22,109 bases of DNA from JBHJGS01 sp050331575. GTDB taxonomy: Bacteria > Pseudomonadota > Alphaproteobacteria > Sphingomonadales > Rhodothalassiaceae. The position numbers and the translations under genes are program-made. The DNA lies in NCBI GenBank assembly GCA_050331575.1, contig JBHJGS010000070.1:1-22109 (forward strand). Reading direction: 5' to 3'. The notes under the pieces were generated by a model, which was not told the DNA's origin, searched no databases, and saw only the letters and a program-made list of their open reading frames with translations. Of the stretch, positions 8,992 to 16,594 are shown one piece after another. How positions within the stretch are numbered: position 1 is the stretch's first letter; each line of letters begins with the position of its first letter.

Positions 8992-10047
8992 ATGACCGCA
9001 CCCCAACTGGCCCTGGTGAAAGGCACATCCATGGATAAGCAAAAGGCGCTGGACGCCGCATTGGCGCAGATTGACCGCGCGTTCGGCAAGGGCTCGGTGA
9101 TGAAGCTGGGCCAGCGCGAGGCCTTGGATGTCGAGGCGATTTCCACCGGGTCCTTGGGGTTGGACATCGCTTTGGGCATCGGCGGGCTGCCGCGCGGCCG
9201 CATTATCGAAATTTATGGACCGGAAAGCTCCGGCAAGACCACATTGGCGCTGCACGCGGTGGCCGAGGCGCAACGCACCGGAGGGGTCGCGGCGTTCGTA
9301 GATGCGGAACATGCGCTGGACCCGGCCTATGCCAAGAAGCTTGGCGTGGATGTGAACGAGCTGCTGATCTCGCAGCCGGATACCGGCGAACAGGCGCTGG
9401 AGATCGCCGATACCCTGGTGCGCTCCGGCGCGGTGGATGTTCTGGTGGTCGATAGTGTTGCAGCCCTGACACCGCGGGCCGAGCTTGAAGGCGAGATGGG
9501 TGACAGCCATGTCGGCCTGCAAGCCCGGCTGATGAGCCAGGCGCTCAGAAAGCTGACCGGCTCGATCTCCAAATCCAATTGCATGGTCATCTTCATCAAC
9601 CAGACCCGCATGAAGATCGGCGTGATGTATGGCAGCCCGGAGACCACCACCGGCGGTAATGCCCTGAAATTCTATGCGTCCGTGCGCATGGAAATCCGCC
9701 GCACCGGCTCAATTAAGGACAAGGACGAGATCGTCGGCAACGCCACCCGGGTGAAGGTGGTGAAGAACAAGCTGGCGCCGCCGTTCAAGCAAATCGAATT
9801 CGACATCATGTATGGCGAAGGCATTTCCAAGTGTGGCGAGTTGCTGGACCTTGGCGTCAAAGCCGGCGTGGTGGAGAAGGCCGGTAGCTGGTACAGCTAT
9901 GACAGCCAGCGGATCGGCCAGGGCCGGGAAAATGCCAAGCAATTCCTGAAGGATCATGCCGACGTCGCTCAGCAGATCGAAACGGCGATACGGAGCAATG
10001 CCGGGCTCGTGGCAGAGGAAATGCTCGTCGAGCCAAGCGGCGGCTGA
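8992..10047 (+). CDS. recA: Recombinase RecA
   Basis: RecA polymerises on single-stranded DNA, performs strand exchange and triggers LexA cleavage. The 351-residue protein has the N-terminal AALAQIDRAFGKGSVMKLG and Walker A GPESSGKT at residues 76-83. Further on come VFINQTRMKIGVMYGSPETT with the L2-loop TTGGNALKFYASVR, and the C-terminal domain. The start at 8992 has an excellent ribosome site (AAGGAGG, nine bases away); an upstream in-frame ATG at 8932 falls inside the promoter and lacks one. It directly follows cckA but has its own promoter region. Confidence 0.98.
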   Translation: MTAPQLALVKGTSMDKQKALDAALAQIDRAFGKGSVMKLGQREALDVEAISTGSLGLDIALGIGGLPRGRIIEIYGPESSGKTTLALHAVAEAQRTGGVAAFVDAEHALDPAYAKKLGVDVNELLISQPDTGEQALEIADTLVRSGAVDVLVVDSVAALTPRAELEGEMGDSHVGLQARLMSQALRKLTGSISKSNCMVIFINQTRMKIGVMYGSPETTTGGNALKFYASVRMEIRRTGSIKDKDEIVGNATRVKVVKNKLAPPFKQIEFDIMYGEGISKCGELLDLGVKAGVVEKAGSWYSYDSQRIGQGRENAKQFLKDHADVAQQIETAIRSNAGLVAEEMLVEPSGG

Positions 10048-10298
10048 TGCCCCCGGCTCGGGCTTTCGGCCAAGCGGCCGGTCCAGCCGCCAATCCTGGC
10101 CCGCCCAAATCTGGCCGCCACCTGAGCGGGCAGTCACAGCCCTTCAGAGCCTGACACCGCCTTAGGGGCCGGTGATCTCACAGGGCATGTCTGGCGCGTC
10201 TCGGGGGCCTCTGCGGCCCTGCGGCGCGGGCTCTCTGCTGAGCGGTCGGCCGATCGCACTGTTACGTTATCTTATTGCTTGTTCGCCGGCGCGCGGCT
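10048..10298. other. Intergenic stretch between recA and ZIP gene
   Basis: About 250 bases with no convincing gene. A short CCCG-GCT-CGGG stem with TTTC right after the recA stop (10052-10066) could be a weak terminator. Near the right end an AT-rich island (10260-10281, TTACGTTATCTTATTGC) stands out in GC-rich surroundings and is the likeliest promoter or metal-regulator binding region for the ZIP gene; I see no clear symmetry that would prove a Zur site. Confidence 0.35.
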
Positions 10299-11027
10299 AT
10301 GGCTCCGCCCGCCATGTCCGCCTTTCTGCTCGCCCTCACCGCTGCTCTGTGCGCCGCCGGCTTCAACGCGGCTGGGCTTTTGGCAGTCTATCGGCTGCAG
10401 CGTTGGGCGCAGGCGCGCACCGGGCTGTTTCTGGGGTTTTCCGCCGGCGTTCTGCTTGCGGCGTTGGGCTTGCATATGATCCCGGAGGTGCTGGCCCACG
10501 GGCTTCATCCCCTGGGATTTCTGCTGGCGGGATTTGCTGGCCTGTGGGGCCTGGAACGCCTGTTCAAACAGGTCAGCCGCGATTGGTTCAATCATCGCCG
10601 CCACGGTCTGGTGGCGTTGAGCGCGATTTGTCTGCACAGCCTGGCCGACGGAGCGGTCTACGCCTTTTCCTTTCAGCATAGCCTGATCACCGGCGCGCTC
10701 AGCGCGGCGGGGCTGGTCGCGCATGAATTTCCCGAGGCGGTGGTGGCATATATGCTGTTGCGCGACGATGGTGTCGAAAGCCGCCGCGCCCTCGGCTACG
10801 GGTTTTTGCTGACCGGTGCCACCACGCCGCTGGGCCTGCTGATCGCCTATCCGATCGGCCTCACCGCGCAAGCCGTCACCAGCCTGACAGCGCTGGCGGC
10901 CGGGGCGATCAGCTTTGTCCTGATCTGTCACCTGATGCCGTCGCTGCGCAGCAGCGGCGGCGCGCGACTGACCTTTCTGGCCGGGCTGGCCTTGAGCGGC
11001 GGCGTCATAACCGCCCTCGGCCATTGA
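10299..11027 (+). CDS. ZIP-family divalent metal transporter
   Basis: ZIP proteins bring zinc or other divalent metals into the cytoplasm. The roughly 242-residue product is nearly all membrane segments (about eight). The two signature metal-site helices are present: CLHSLADGAVYAF, corresponding to the 'H-N-x-x-D-G' helix, and GLVAHEFPEAVVAYMLL, corresponding to the 'H-E-x-P' helix. The long histidine-rich loop found in some members is missing; only HHRRHG lies in the loop before it. I used the ATG at 10299; ATG 10314 and a TTG at 10275 are alternatives, none with a strong ribosome site. The substrate is probably zinc but cannot be read from sequence. Confidence 0.82.
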   Translation: MAPPAMSAFLLALTAALCAAGFNAAGLLAVYRLQRWAQARTGLFLGFSAGVLLAALGLHMIPEVLAHGLHPLGFLLAGFAGLWGLERLFKQVSRDWFNHRRHGLVALSAICLHSLADGAVYAFSFQHSLITGALSAAGLVAHEFPEAVVAYMLLRDDGVESRRALGYGFLLTGATTPLGLLIAYPIGLTAQAVTSLTALAAGAISFVLICHLMPSLRSSGGARLTFLAGLALSGGVITALGH

Positions 11028-11118
11028 TCGCGCGGCGAAACGCAGCAGCCGGCGTTTACGCTTGTTTATGGCCGCAGATGCTAGCCCTTTCCGGGATTTT
11101 GGGCGGTGGCGAAGGATC

Positions 11119-11664
11119 ATGCGCGGCATCCTGTTTACCTATTTTACCGACTTCGTCGCCGAGCATCACGGCGAGGCCATGGTCGACCGGTTGATCGACC
11201 AGACCGATCCGGCCAGCGGTGGCGCCTATACCAGTGTTGGCGACTATCCCACCGCCGAGCTGGCCGCCATGGTCACGCTGTTGGCACGCCACCGCGACTG
11301 TTCGTCCGAGGCCCTGCTGCTGGCCTATGGGCGCTATGTCTTCGATCGTTTCCTGGTCGATCATGCCGACTATTTCGCCGCCGTGTCCGACACGCCGGCC
11401 TTGCTGCGCTCGGTGGAGGCGCACATCCATCGCGAGGTCATGAAGCTGTATCCTGACAGTCGGCCACCGCGCTTCCGCCCGGCTGACGATCCCGGCGTGT
11501 TCGCCTATCATTCCCATCGGCCCCTGGAAGCGGTCGCCGAAGGGCTGATTCAGCGCGCCATCGAATATTTCCACGATCCCCTGGTGGTGGAGCGGCACGA
11601 CGCGCCAGGGCCGGACCAGCGCCGGGCGCTGTTTCATTTGCGCGCCGTGGAGCCGGCCGAATGA
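11119..11664 (+). CDS. H-NOX (haem-nitric oxide binding) sensor protein
   Basis: A 181-residue stand-alone H-NOX domain, a haem sensor that detects NO (or in some bacteria O2) and controls a partner kinase. The start MRGILFTYFTDFV fits the family N-terminus; longer open frame upstream (to 11062) does not. The proximal haem ligand is His104 in IHREVMKLYP, and the haem-propionate motif Y-x-S-x-R is Tyr130-Ser132-Arg134 in YHSHRPL. By alignment with the O2-binding Thermoanaerobacter protein, the position of its distal tyrosine (Tyr140) is Val139 here, which predicts an NO-selective, O2-blind pocket. An AAGGA motif sits close before the ATG. The stop overlaps the kinase gene by 4 bp, the standard arrangement for an H-NOX and its cognate kinase. 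Confidence 0.93.
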   Translation: MRGILFTYFTDFVAEHHGEAMVDRLIDQTDPASGGAYTSVGDYPTAELAAMVTLLARHRDCSSEALLLAYGRYVFDRFLVDHADYFAAVSDTPALLRSVEAHIHREVMKLYPDSRPPRFRPADDPGVFAYHSHRPLEAVAEGLIQRAIEYFHDPLVVERHDAPGPDQRRALFHLRAVEPAE

Positions 11665-14183
11665 GCGCCACCGTCGAGCAATTGGAAAAGCGCCTGGCGC
11701 GCGAGCGCCGCGCCCGCCAGGAGGCGGAGCGCTTGCTCGAAGAGCGCAGCCGGGCGCTCTATGACGCCAATTGCCGGCTGGAGGCCCAGGCCGCTGAGCT
11801 GGCCGCGCGGGTCGATCAGCGCACCCGCGAGCTGACCGAGGCGCAGCGCATCGCCGGTGTGGGCAGCTGGCAATGGGACCTGAACAGCAACCAGATCCGC
11901 TGGTCAGACCAGACCTATCGCATCTTCGGCCTGGACCCCGCCGATGCGGTGACCATGGAGCGCTTCGTGGCGCTGATTCATCCCGAAGACCGCGCCTATG
12001 TCCAAGCCCGCGTGCAGACTGCGCTCAGCTCCGGCGCCGCGGATCCCAGCTATGAGGTCGAGCACCGGCTGATCCGTCCGGGCGGCACGCAGCGATGGGT
12101 GCTCGGCCGCGGTTTGATCGACCTGGATGAGAGCGGCGAGGCCCGCGGTATCGCCGGCACCGTGCAGGACATCACCGAGAAGAAACAGTCGGAATTGTTG
12201 ATCCGCGCCACCCGCGCGCTGGCCGAACGCAAGACGCAGTTTCTCACCGCGATCTTGGATACCATCGGCCAGGGCGTCTCCGTGTTCGATGCCGATCTGA
12301 AGCTGGCGGCGTGGAACCATCGCGTGATCGACTTGACCGGCATGCCAGCGGAGCTGCTTTACGAAGGCGCCGACGTGCGCGACCTGTTCCGGGCCATGGC
12401 GGAGCGGGGCGACTATGGCGACGGGGACGTGGAGGCCCTGGTCGAAACCCGCTATCGCACGCTCGTCGAGCGCCGCCTGGCCGCCGTCTATCGCGAGGAG
12501 CGCACCCTGCCGGACGGCCGCATCGTCGCCTTGGAGAGCGCGCCGATGGCTGGCGGCGGCGTGGTCACCACCTATAGCGACATCACCGAGCAGCGCAGGG
12601 TGGAAAAGACCTTGCTGACGCAACAAGATGAGCTGCGCCGCCGGGTCGATGATCTGGAGCGGCTGCGCGACCAACTGGCTGAGGCGCGCGACGCCGCGGA
12701 ACAGTCCAACCGCACCAAATCGCGGTTTCTGGCGATGATCAGCCATGATCTGCGCACCCCGATCAACAGCATCATCGGCGGGCTCAATCTTCTGGCGGAC
12801 AGCGGCTTGCGTGGGGATCAGGCGGACTTTGTGGCAATGGCGCGCTCGTCCAGCGAGCTGTTGAACGCGCTGTTGGGCGATCTGGTCGATCTGGCGCAGT
12901 CCGAAACCGGCGCCATGCGGTTGGAACCCGCCGTGTTTGAGTTGACCAAGCTTGTTACCGAGACCGCCGCCCCCTGGCGCCTGGCCGCAGAACAGAAGGG
13001 CTTGGCGTTTGATGCGTCGCTGCCCGCCGGGCCGGTCCATGTGCGGGCCGATCCCGCCCGCCTGCGCCAGATGCTGAACAATCTTTTGTCCAATGCCGTG
13101 AAATACACCTCTCAAGGCACGGTCTCGCTCAGCCTCTCCGCCTTGGCGCAGCAGTGGCGCTTTACCGTGCGCGATACCGGCATGGGCATTGCCGAAGCGG
13201 ATCGGGACCGGCTGTTCAAGGAATTCAGCCGGCTGGATGCGGCGCGCGGCCTGCCCGGCAGCGGGCTGGGCCTGGCCATCACCCAGCGCCTGGCCCGGCT
13301 AATGGGTGGAGAGGTCGCGCTGCACAGCGCGGACCCGGCGGGAACCGAATTCCACCTGACGCTGCCCCTGCCGGCGGTCAAAGCGCCGGCGCCCGCGGCG
13401 CGCCCCGCCGGCGCGCGGCCGTTGCTGACCTCAGCCGGGGCCGCGCCGCGGATCTTGCTGGCAGAAGATGTCCCGGCCAATCAGATGATCGCCAAACTGT
13501 ATCTGGAAAAGCTCGGCTGCGTGGTCGACCTCGCGGCCAATGGCGCGGAAGCGATCGATGCGGTACAGGCGCGGCCTTATGATGCGGTGCTGATGGATGT
13601 CGACATGCCGGTGATGGACGGCCACGCCGCCACTGCGGCCATCCGCGCGCTCAAAGGACAGGATCTGCCGATCCTCATGGTCACCGCCTATACCGATGAG
13701 CAAACCCGCCAGGCGTGCCGCCACTGCGGGGCGGACGGCATGACCGCAAAGCCGCTTGAGCCCGGCAAGCTGGCAGCGCTGCTGCAAGACCATCTGAGCG
13801 CAAAGCGAGCAGCGGGCGCAGCCGCCACGGCCGAGCGTGGGGCAGGGCAAAGCCCGCTCGACGAGGACGCGCTGGCGCGATTGAGCACGAGCCTGGGCGC
13901 TGATGCGGTCAAGGCGCTGCTGATCCAGGCGGTGGGCGATATCGCCCGCGCGCTGGAGGAAGCAGAGCAGGCGACAAACAGCGAGGCGCTGGAAAGCGCC
14001 ACCCACAAGCTGAAGAGCCTGGGCCAGACCTTCGGAACCCCAGGCCTGGCCGATCCCGCGCGGGTGCTGAACCGGCGCTGCCGTGCCGGCGAGGCCTTCG
14101 ACCGCTTGGCCGCTGAACGCCGCGCGCTTGTGCGGGACGGCCGCAGCGCCCTGGAGCATCTGAATAGGAGAAGCCAGGCATGA
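11661..14183 (+). CDS. H-NOX-associated hybrid histidine kinase (PAS-PAS-HisKA-HATPase-REC-Hpt)
   Basis: An 840-residue cytoplasmic kinase with no transmembrane segment. Order: coiled coil (about residues 1-60, rich in Glu/Arg heptads such as RRARQEAERLLEERSRALYD); a PAS_3-like domain (about 65-175, GSWQWDLNSNQIRWSDQTY); a second PAS (about 195-310); a coiled-coil linker; HisKA with phosphoacceptor His362 (MISHDLRTPINSIIGGLNLL); an ATPase domain (about 455-575, NLLSNAVKY, DTGMGIAEAD, GSGLGLAITQRLA); a receiver domain with Asp646 (VLMDVDMPVMDG); and an Hpt domain with His782 (SATHKLKSLGQTFG). The full internal relay His362-Asp646-His782 is in one chain. It overlaps H-NOX upstream and the response regulator downstream by 4 bp each, so the three should act together. 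Confidence 0.95.
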   Translation: MSATVEQLEKRLARERRARQEAERLLEERSRALYDANCRLEAQAAELAARVDQRTRELTEAQRIAGVGSWQWDLNSNQIRWSDQTYRIFGLDPADAVTMERFVALIHPEDRAYVQARVQTALSSGAADPSYEVEHRLIRPGGTQRWVLGRGLIDLDESGEARGIAGTVQDITEKKQSELLIRATRALAERKTQFLTAILDTIGQGVSVFDADLKLAAWNHRVIDLTGMPAELLYEGADVRDLFRAMAERGDYGDGDVEALVETRYRTLVERRLAAVYREERTLPDGRIVALESAPMAGGGVVTTYSDITEQRRVEKTLLTQQDELRRRVDDLERLRDQLAEARDAAEQSNRTKSRFLAMISHDLRTPINSIIGGLNLLADSGLRGDQADFVAMARSSSELLNALLGDLVDLAQSETGAMRLEPAVFELTKLVTETAAPWRLAAEQKGLAFDASLPAGPVHVRADPARLRQMLNNLLSNAVKYTSQGTVSLSLSALAQQWRFTVRDTGMGIAEADRDRLFKEFSRLDAARGLPGSGLGLAITQRLARLMGGEVALHSADPAGTEFHLTLPLPAVKAPAPAARPAGARPLLTSAGAAPRILLAEDVPANQMIAKLYLEKLGCVVDLAANGAEAIDAVQARPYDAVLMDVDMPVMDGHAATAAIRALKGQDLPILMVTAYTDEQTRQACRHCGADGMTAKPLEPGKLAALLQDHLSAKRAAGAAATAERGAGQSPLDEDALARLSTSLGADAVKALLIQAVGDIARALEEAEQATNSEALESATHKLKSLGQTFGTPGLADPARVLNRRCRAGEAFDRLAAERRALVRDGRSALEHLNRRSQA

Positions 14184-15541
14184 CCGACCGCATCCTGGTG
14201 GTCGAAGACACCTTGTCCCTGGCGATGCTCTACAAGGGCCAGTTAGAGAAGGCGGGCTTTAGCGTGGATGTCGCCGGCAGCCGGGCAGAGGCGCATGAGG
14301 CGGTCGCTGCCCGGGACTATCAGGTCGTGCTGCTGGATCTGCAATTGCCCGACGGGGACGGCATGGGCCTGGCCTATGAGCATGGTCAAGAGGGCCGCCC
14401 CGGCGCGATCATCGTGATCACCTCTGATGCCTCGGTCGCCCGCGCGGTGGAGGCGATGCGCCATGGCGCCTATGATTTTCTGGTCAAGCCGTTCGCCGAG
14501 CAGCGGCTGATCACCAGCGTGCGCAACGCCGCGGCGCATCAAACGCTGAAACGCACCGTCGACGCCCTGGAGCGGGAAGCGCCGAAGCGCGACTTCATGG
14601 GCTTTATCGGCAGCTCGGCGGGCATGCAGGTGGTCTATCGCGCGATCGAGAATGTCGCGCGCTCCAAGGCGGCGGTGTTCATCACCGGCGAATCGGGCAC
14701 CGGCAAGGAAGTGTGCGCCGAGGCGATCCACAAGGCCGGGCCGCGCGCCAAGGGCCCGTTCGTGCCGCTGAACTGCGGGGCAATCCCGTCTGAGCTGATC
14801 GAAAGCGAAATTTTCGGCCATCTGAAGGGCTCCTTCACCGGGGCGATTGCCGACCGCGCCGGGGCGGCGGCCCTGGCCCATTCCGGCACATTGTTTCTGG
14901 ACGAGATCTGCGAAATGGATGTCGGCCTGCAGACCAAGCTGCTGCGCTTTTTGCAGACGGGCCTGATCCAGCCGGTCGGCAGCGGCCGGCAACAGCCGGT
15001 GGATGTGCGTGTGATCTGCGCCACCAATCGCGACCCGGTGGCGGAAATGCAGGCCGGCCGGTTTCGCGAGGATCTGTTCTACCGCTTGAATGTTCTGCCG
15101 ATCCACCTGCCGCCCCTGCGCGACCGCGGCGAGGATGTGATCCGCATCGCGCAGGTGTTTCTGCGCCGCTTCGCTGCTGAAGAGGGCAAGGGATTCTGCG
15201 CCTTCGATGCCGGCGCTCTGGCGCGCCTGCATGCCCATGCCTGGCCGGGCAATGTTCGCGAATTGCAGAATGTCATCCGCCAGATCGTGGTGTTGAACGA
15301 TGGCGACACGGTGACCGAGGCGATGTTTCCGTGCGCAACCGACGCCGCACCGCGCGCCGCCCAGCCCGCGCCAGGCGCCCAAAGCGTCGCCATCGGCCGG
15401 CCGCTGCGCCAGATTGAGCGCGATGCCATTGAGGCGACCTTGCGCCTGGTCGATGGGTCGATCCCCAAGGCCGCCAAAATCCTCGACGTGTCGCCGTCAA
15501 CGCTCTACCGCAAGATGGAAGCGTGGCGCGAAACGGCCTAA
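14180..15541 (+). CDS. Sigma-54-dependent response regulator, LuxO-like
   Basis: A 453-residue NtrC-family activator. The receiver domain (about residues 4-120) has phosphoacceptor Asp53 (VVLLDLQLPDGDG). The AAA+ domain (about 145-375) has Walker A GESGTGKE at residues 170-177, Walker B TLFLDEICEM, and the sigma-54 contact loop reading GSFTGA at 217-222 instead of the usual GAFTGA. A Fis-type helix-turn-helix ends the protein (IPKAAKILDVSPSTLYRKME). The stretch FREDLFYRLNVLPIHLPPLR and neighbours resemble LuxO, the quorum-sensing regulator fed by H-NOX kinases in Vibrio. It should receive phosphate from the Hpt of the overlapping kinase. Its target promoters are not evident in this window. 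Confidence 0.94.
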   Translation: MTDRILVVEDTLSLAMLYKGQLEKAGFSVDVAGSRAEAHEAVAARDYQVVLLDLQLPDGDGMGLAYEHGQEGRPGAIIVITSDASVARAVEAMRHGAYDFLVKPFAEQRLITSVRNAAAHQTLKRTVDALEREAPKRDFMGFIGSSAGMQVVYRAIENVARSKAAVFITGESGTGKEVCAEAIHKAGPRAKGPFVPLNCGAIPSELIESEIFGHLKGSFTGAIADRAGAAALAHSGTLFLDEICEMDVGLQTKLLRFLQTGLIQPVGSGRQQPVDVRVICATNRDPVAEMQAGRFREDLFYRLNVLPIHLPPLRDRGEDVIRIAQVFLRRFAAEEGKGFCAFDAGALARLHAHAWPGNVRELQNVIRQIVVLNDGDTVTEAMFPCATDAAPRAAQPAPGAQSVAIGRPLRQIERDAIEATLRLVDGSIPKAAKILDVSPSTLYRKMEAWRETA

Positions 15542-15622
15542 ACCGTCTCTGGTCGGCTCTCGCCCAATCTCATCTGGTCTGGCCGGAGCCGGGCGGATTG
15601 CTCATGACCGACACTCAGCCCC

Positions 15623-16522
15623 ATGCATGACATCGACACAGCCTTGTTGCGCACCTTTGTCTATCTGGCCGAAACCTGCAGCTTCTCGCGCACTGGGGAG
15701 CGTGTCGGCCGGTCGCAGTCCGCCGTGTCCGCGCAGATCGCCAAATTGGAGGAGCGGTTGGGCTGCACCTTGTTTGACCGCAACAAGCGCAATGTCCGGC
15801 TGACCGCAGACGGTGAGAAGCTGTTGGGCTATGCCTATCAGATGATCGACCTGGCTGACGCGATGATCGACCGGTTCCGCCACAGCGAGGTCACCGGTGA
15901 GGTGCGCTTCGGCTCGCCGGAGGATTTTGCCACCACCTATCTGCCCGACGTGCTCGCCGCCTTCTCCGAAGGCTTTCCAGAGGTGCATCTGAATGTCAGT
16001 TGTGATCTGACCTTGCGCCTGATCGCCGGCTTCGAGGCGGGTGACTATGATCTGATCATCATCAAGCAGGACCCGGCCGACATCTATCCTGACGCCCACC
16101 GCTTATGGCGCGAGCGGCTGGTCTGGGTCGGCGGCAAGCGGCTGATGGAATTGCGCGATTTCGCCCGCGCACCCAAGCCGGGCACAGCCCATCCGCTGCC
16201 GCTGGTCTTGTCGCCGTCCCCGTGTGTTTACCGCCACCGGGCCACCCATGCGCTCGACGATGCCGGGGTGCCCTGGAAGATCGCCTATACAAGCCCCAGC
16301 TTCGCCGGCACCGCAGCCGCGGTGAAGGCGGGCTTGGGCCTCTCCGTCCTGCCGCGCACCATGGTGCCAGACGATCTGATCGTGTTCGAGGACAAGGCCG
16401 GCTGGCCGATGTTGAGCGATGCGGAGATTTGTCTGCTCGCGGCGCCGCGCCCGTCCGCGGCGACCCAGGCCCTGGCAGGGTTTATCGAGGAGCGTGTCGG
16501 AACTTATCGGAGGGGCGAATAA
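15623..16522 (+). CDS. LysR-family transcriptional regulator
   Basis: A 299-residue LysR regulator. The winged helix-turn-helix occupies about residues 5-65 (LLRTFVYLAETCSFSRTGER, GRSQSAVSAQIAKLEERLG, LFDRNKRNVRLTADG). The effector-binding domain follows from about residue 92 (GEVRFGSPEDFATTYLPDVL). It begins about 80 bases after the response-regulator gene and ends 72 bases before dabB, transcribed in the same direction. LysR genes are frequent beside DAB and other inorganic-carbon uptake genes, so it probably controls dabB-dabA. Its N-terminal half is closer in feel to LrhA-type regulators than to CbbR, so the effector cannot be named. The ATG at 15623 lacks a strong ribosome site. Confidence 0.92.
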   Translation: MHDIDTALLRTFVYLAETCSFSRTGERVGRSQSAVSAQIAKLEERLGCTLFDRNKRNVRLTADGEKLLGYAYQMIDLADAMIDRFRHSEVTGEVRFGSPEDFATTYLPDVLAAFSEGFPEVHLNVSCDLTLRLIAGFEAGDYDLIIIKQDPADIYPDAHRLWRERLVWVGGKRLMELRDFARAPKPGTAHPLPLVLSPSPCVYRHRATHALDDAGVPWKIAYTSPSFAGTAAAVKAGLGLSVLPRTMVPDDLIVFEDKAGWPMLSDAEICLLAAPRPSAATQALAGFIEERVGTYRRGE

Positions 16523-16532
16523 AAGCTATCCG

Positions 16533-16564
16533 ACAAATTTGTTTCACAGCTATGTTCGGCTGTG
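16533..16564 (+). promoter_or_regulatory. Palindromes in the dabB upstream region
   Basis: Two adjacent dyads lie in the AT-richer gap before dabB. ACAAATTTGT (16533-16542) is a perfect 10-bp palindrome, and CACAGC (16545-16550) pairs with GCTGTG (16559-16564) across eight bases. Tandem dyads immediately upstream of a LysR target are what such regulators usually bind. Whether the LysR protein encoded just upstream binds here is inference. Confidence 0.4.
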
Positions 16565-16594
16565 GCATCAGCAGCGGCCATTGAGGGACGAACA

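Noticed and set aside
10260..10281. Zur-binding site before the ZIP gene
   Set aside because: The AT-rich island is suggestive but lacks the symmetry of known Zur boxes, so I left it as a possible promoter only.
11904..13115. 403-codon minus-strand open frame opposite the hybrid kinase
   Set aside because: It is antisense to a well-defined kinase, and the protein is rich in His/Gln/Ala/Gly typical of GC-rich shadow frames.
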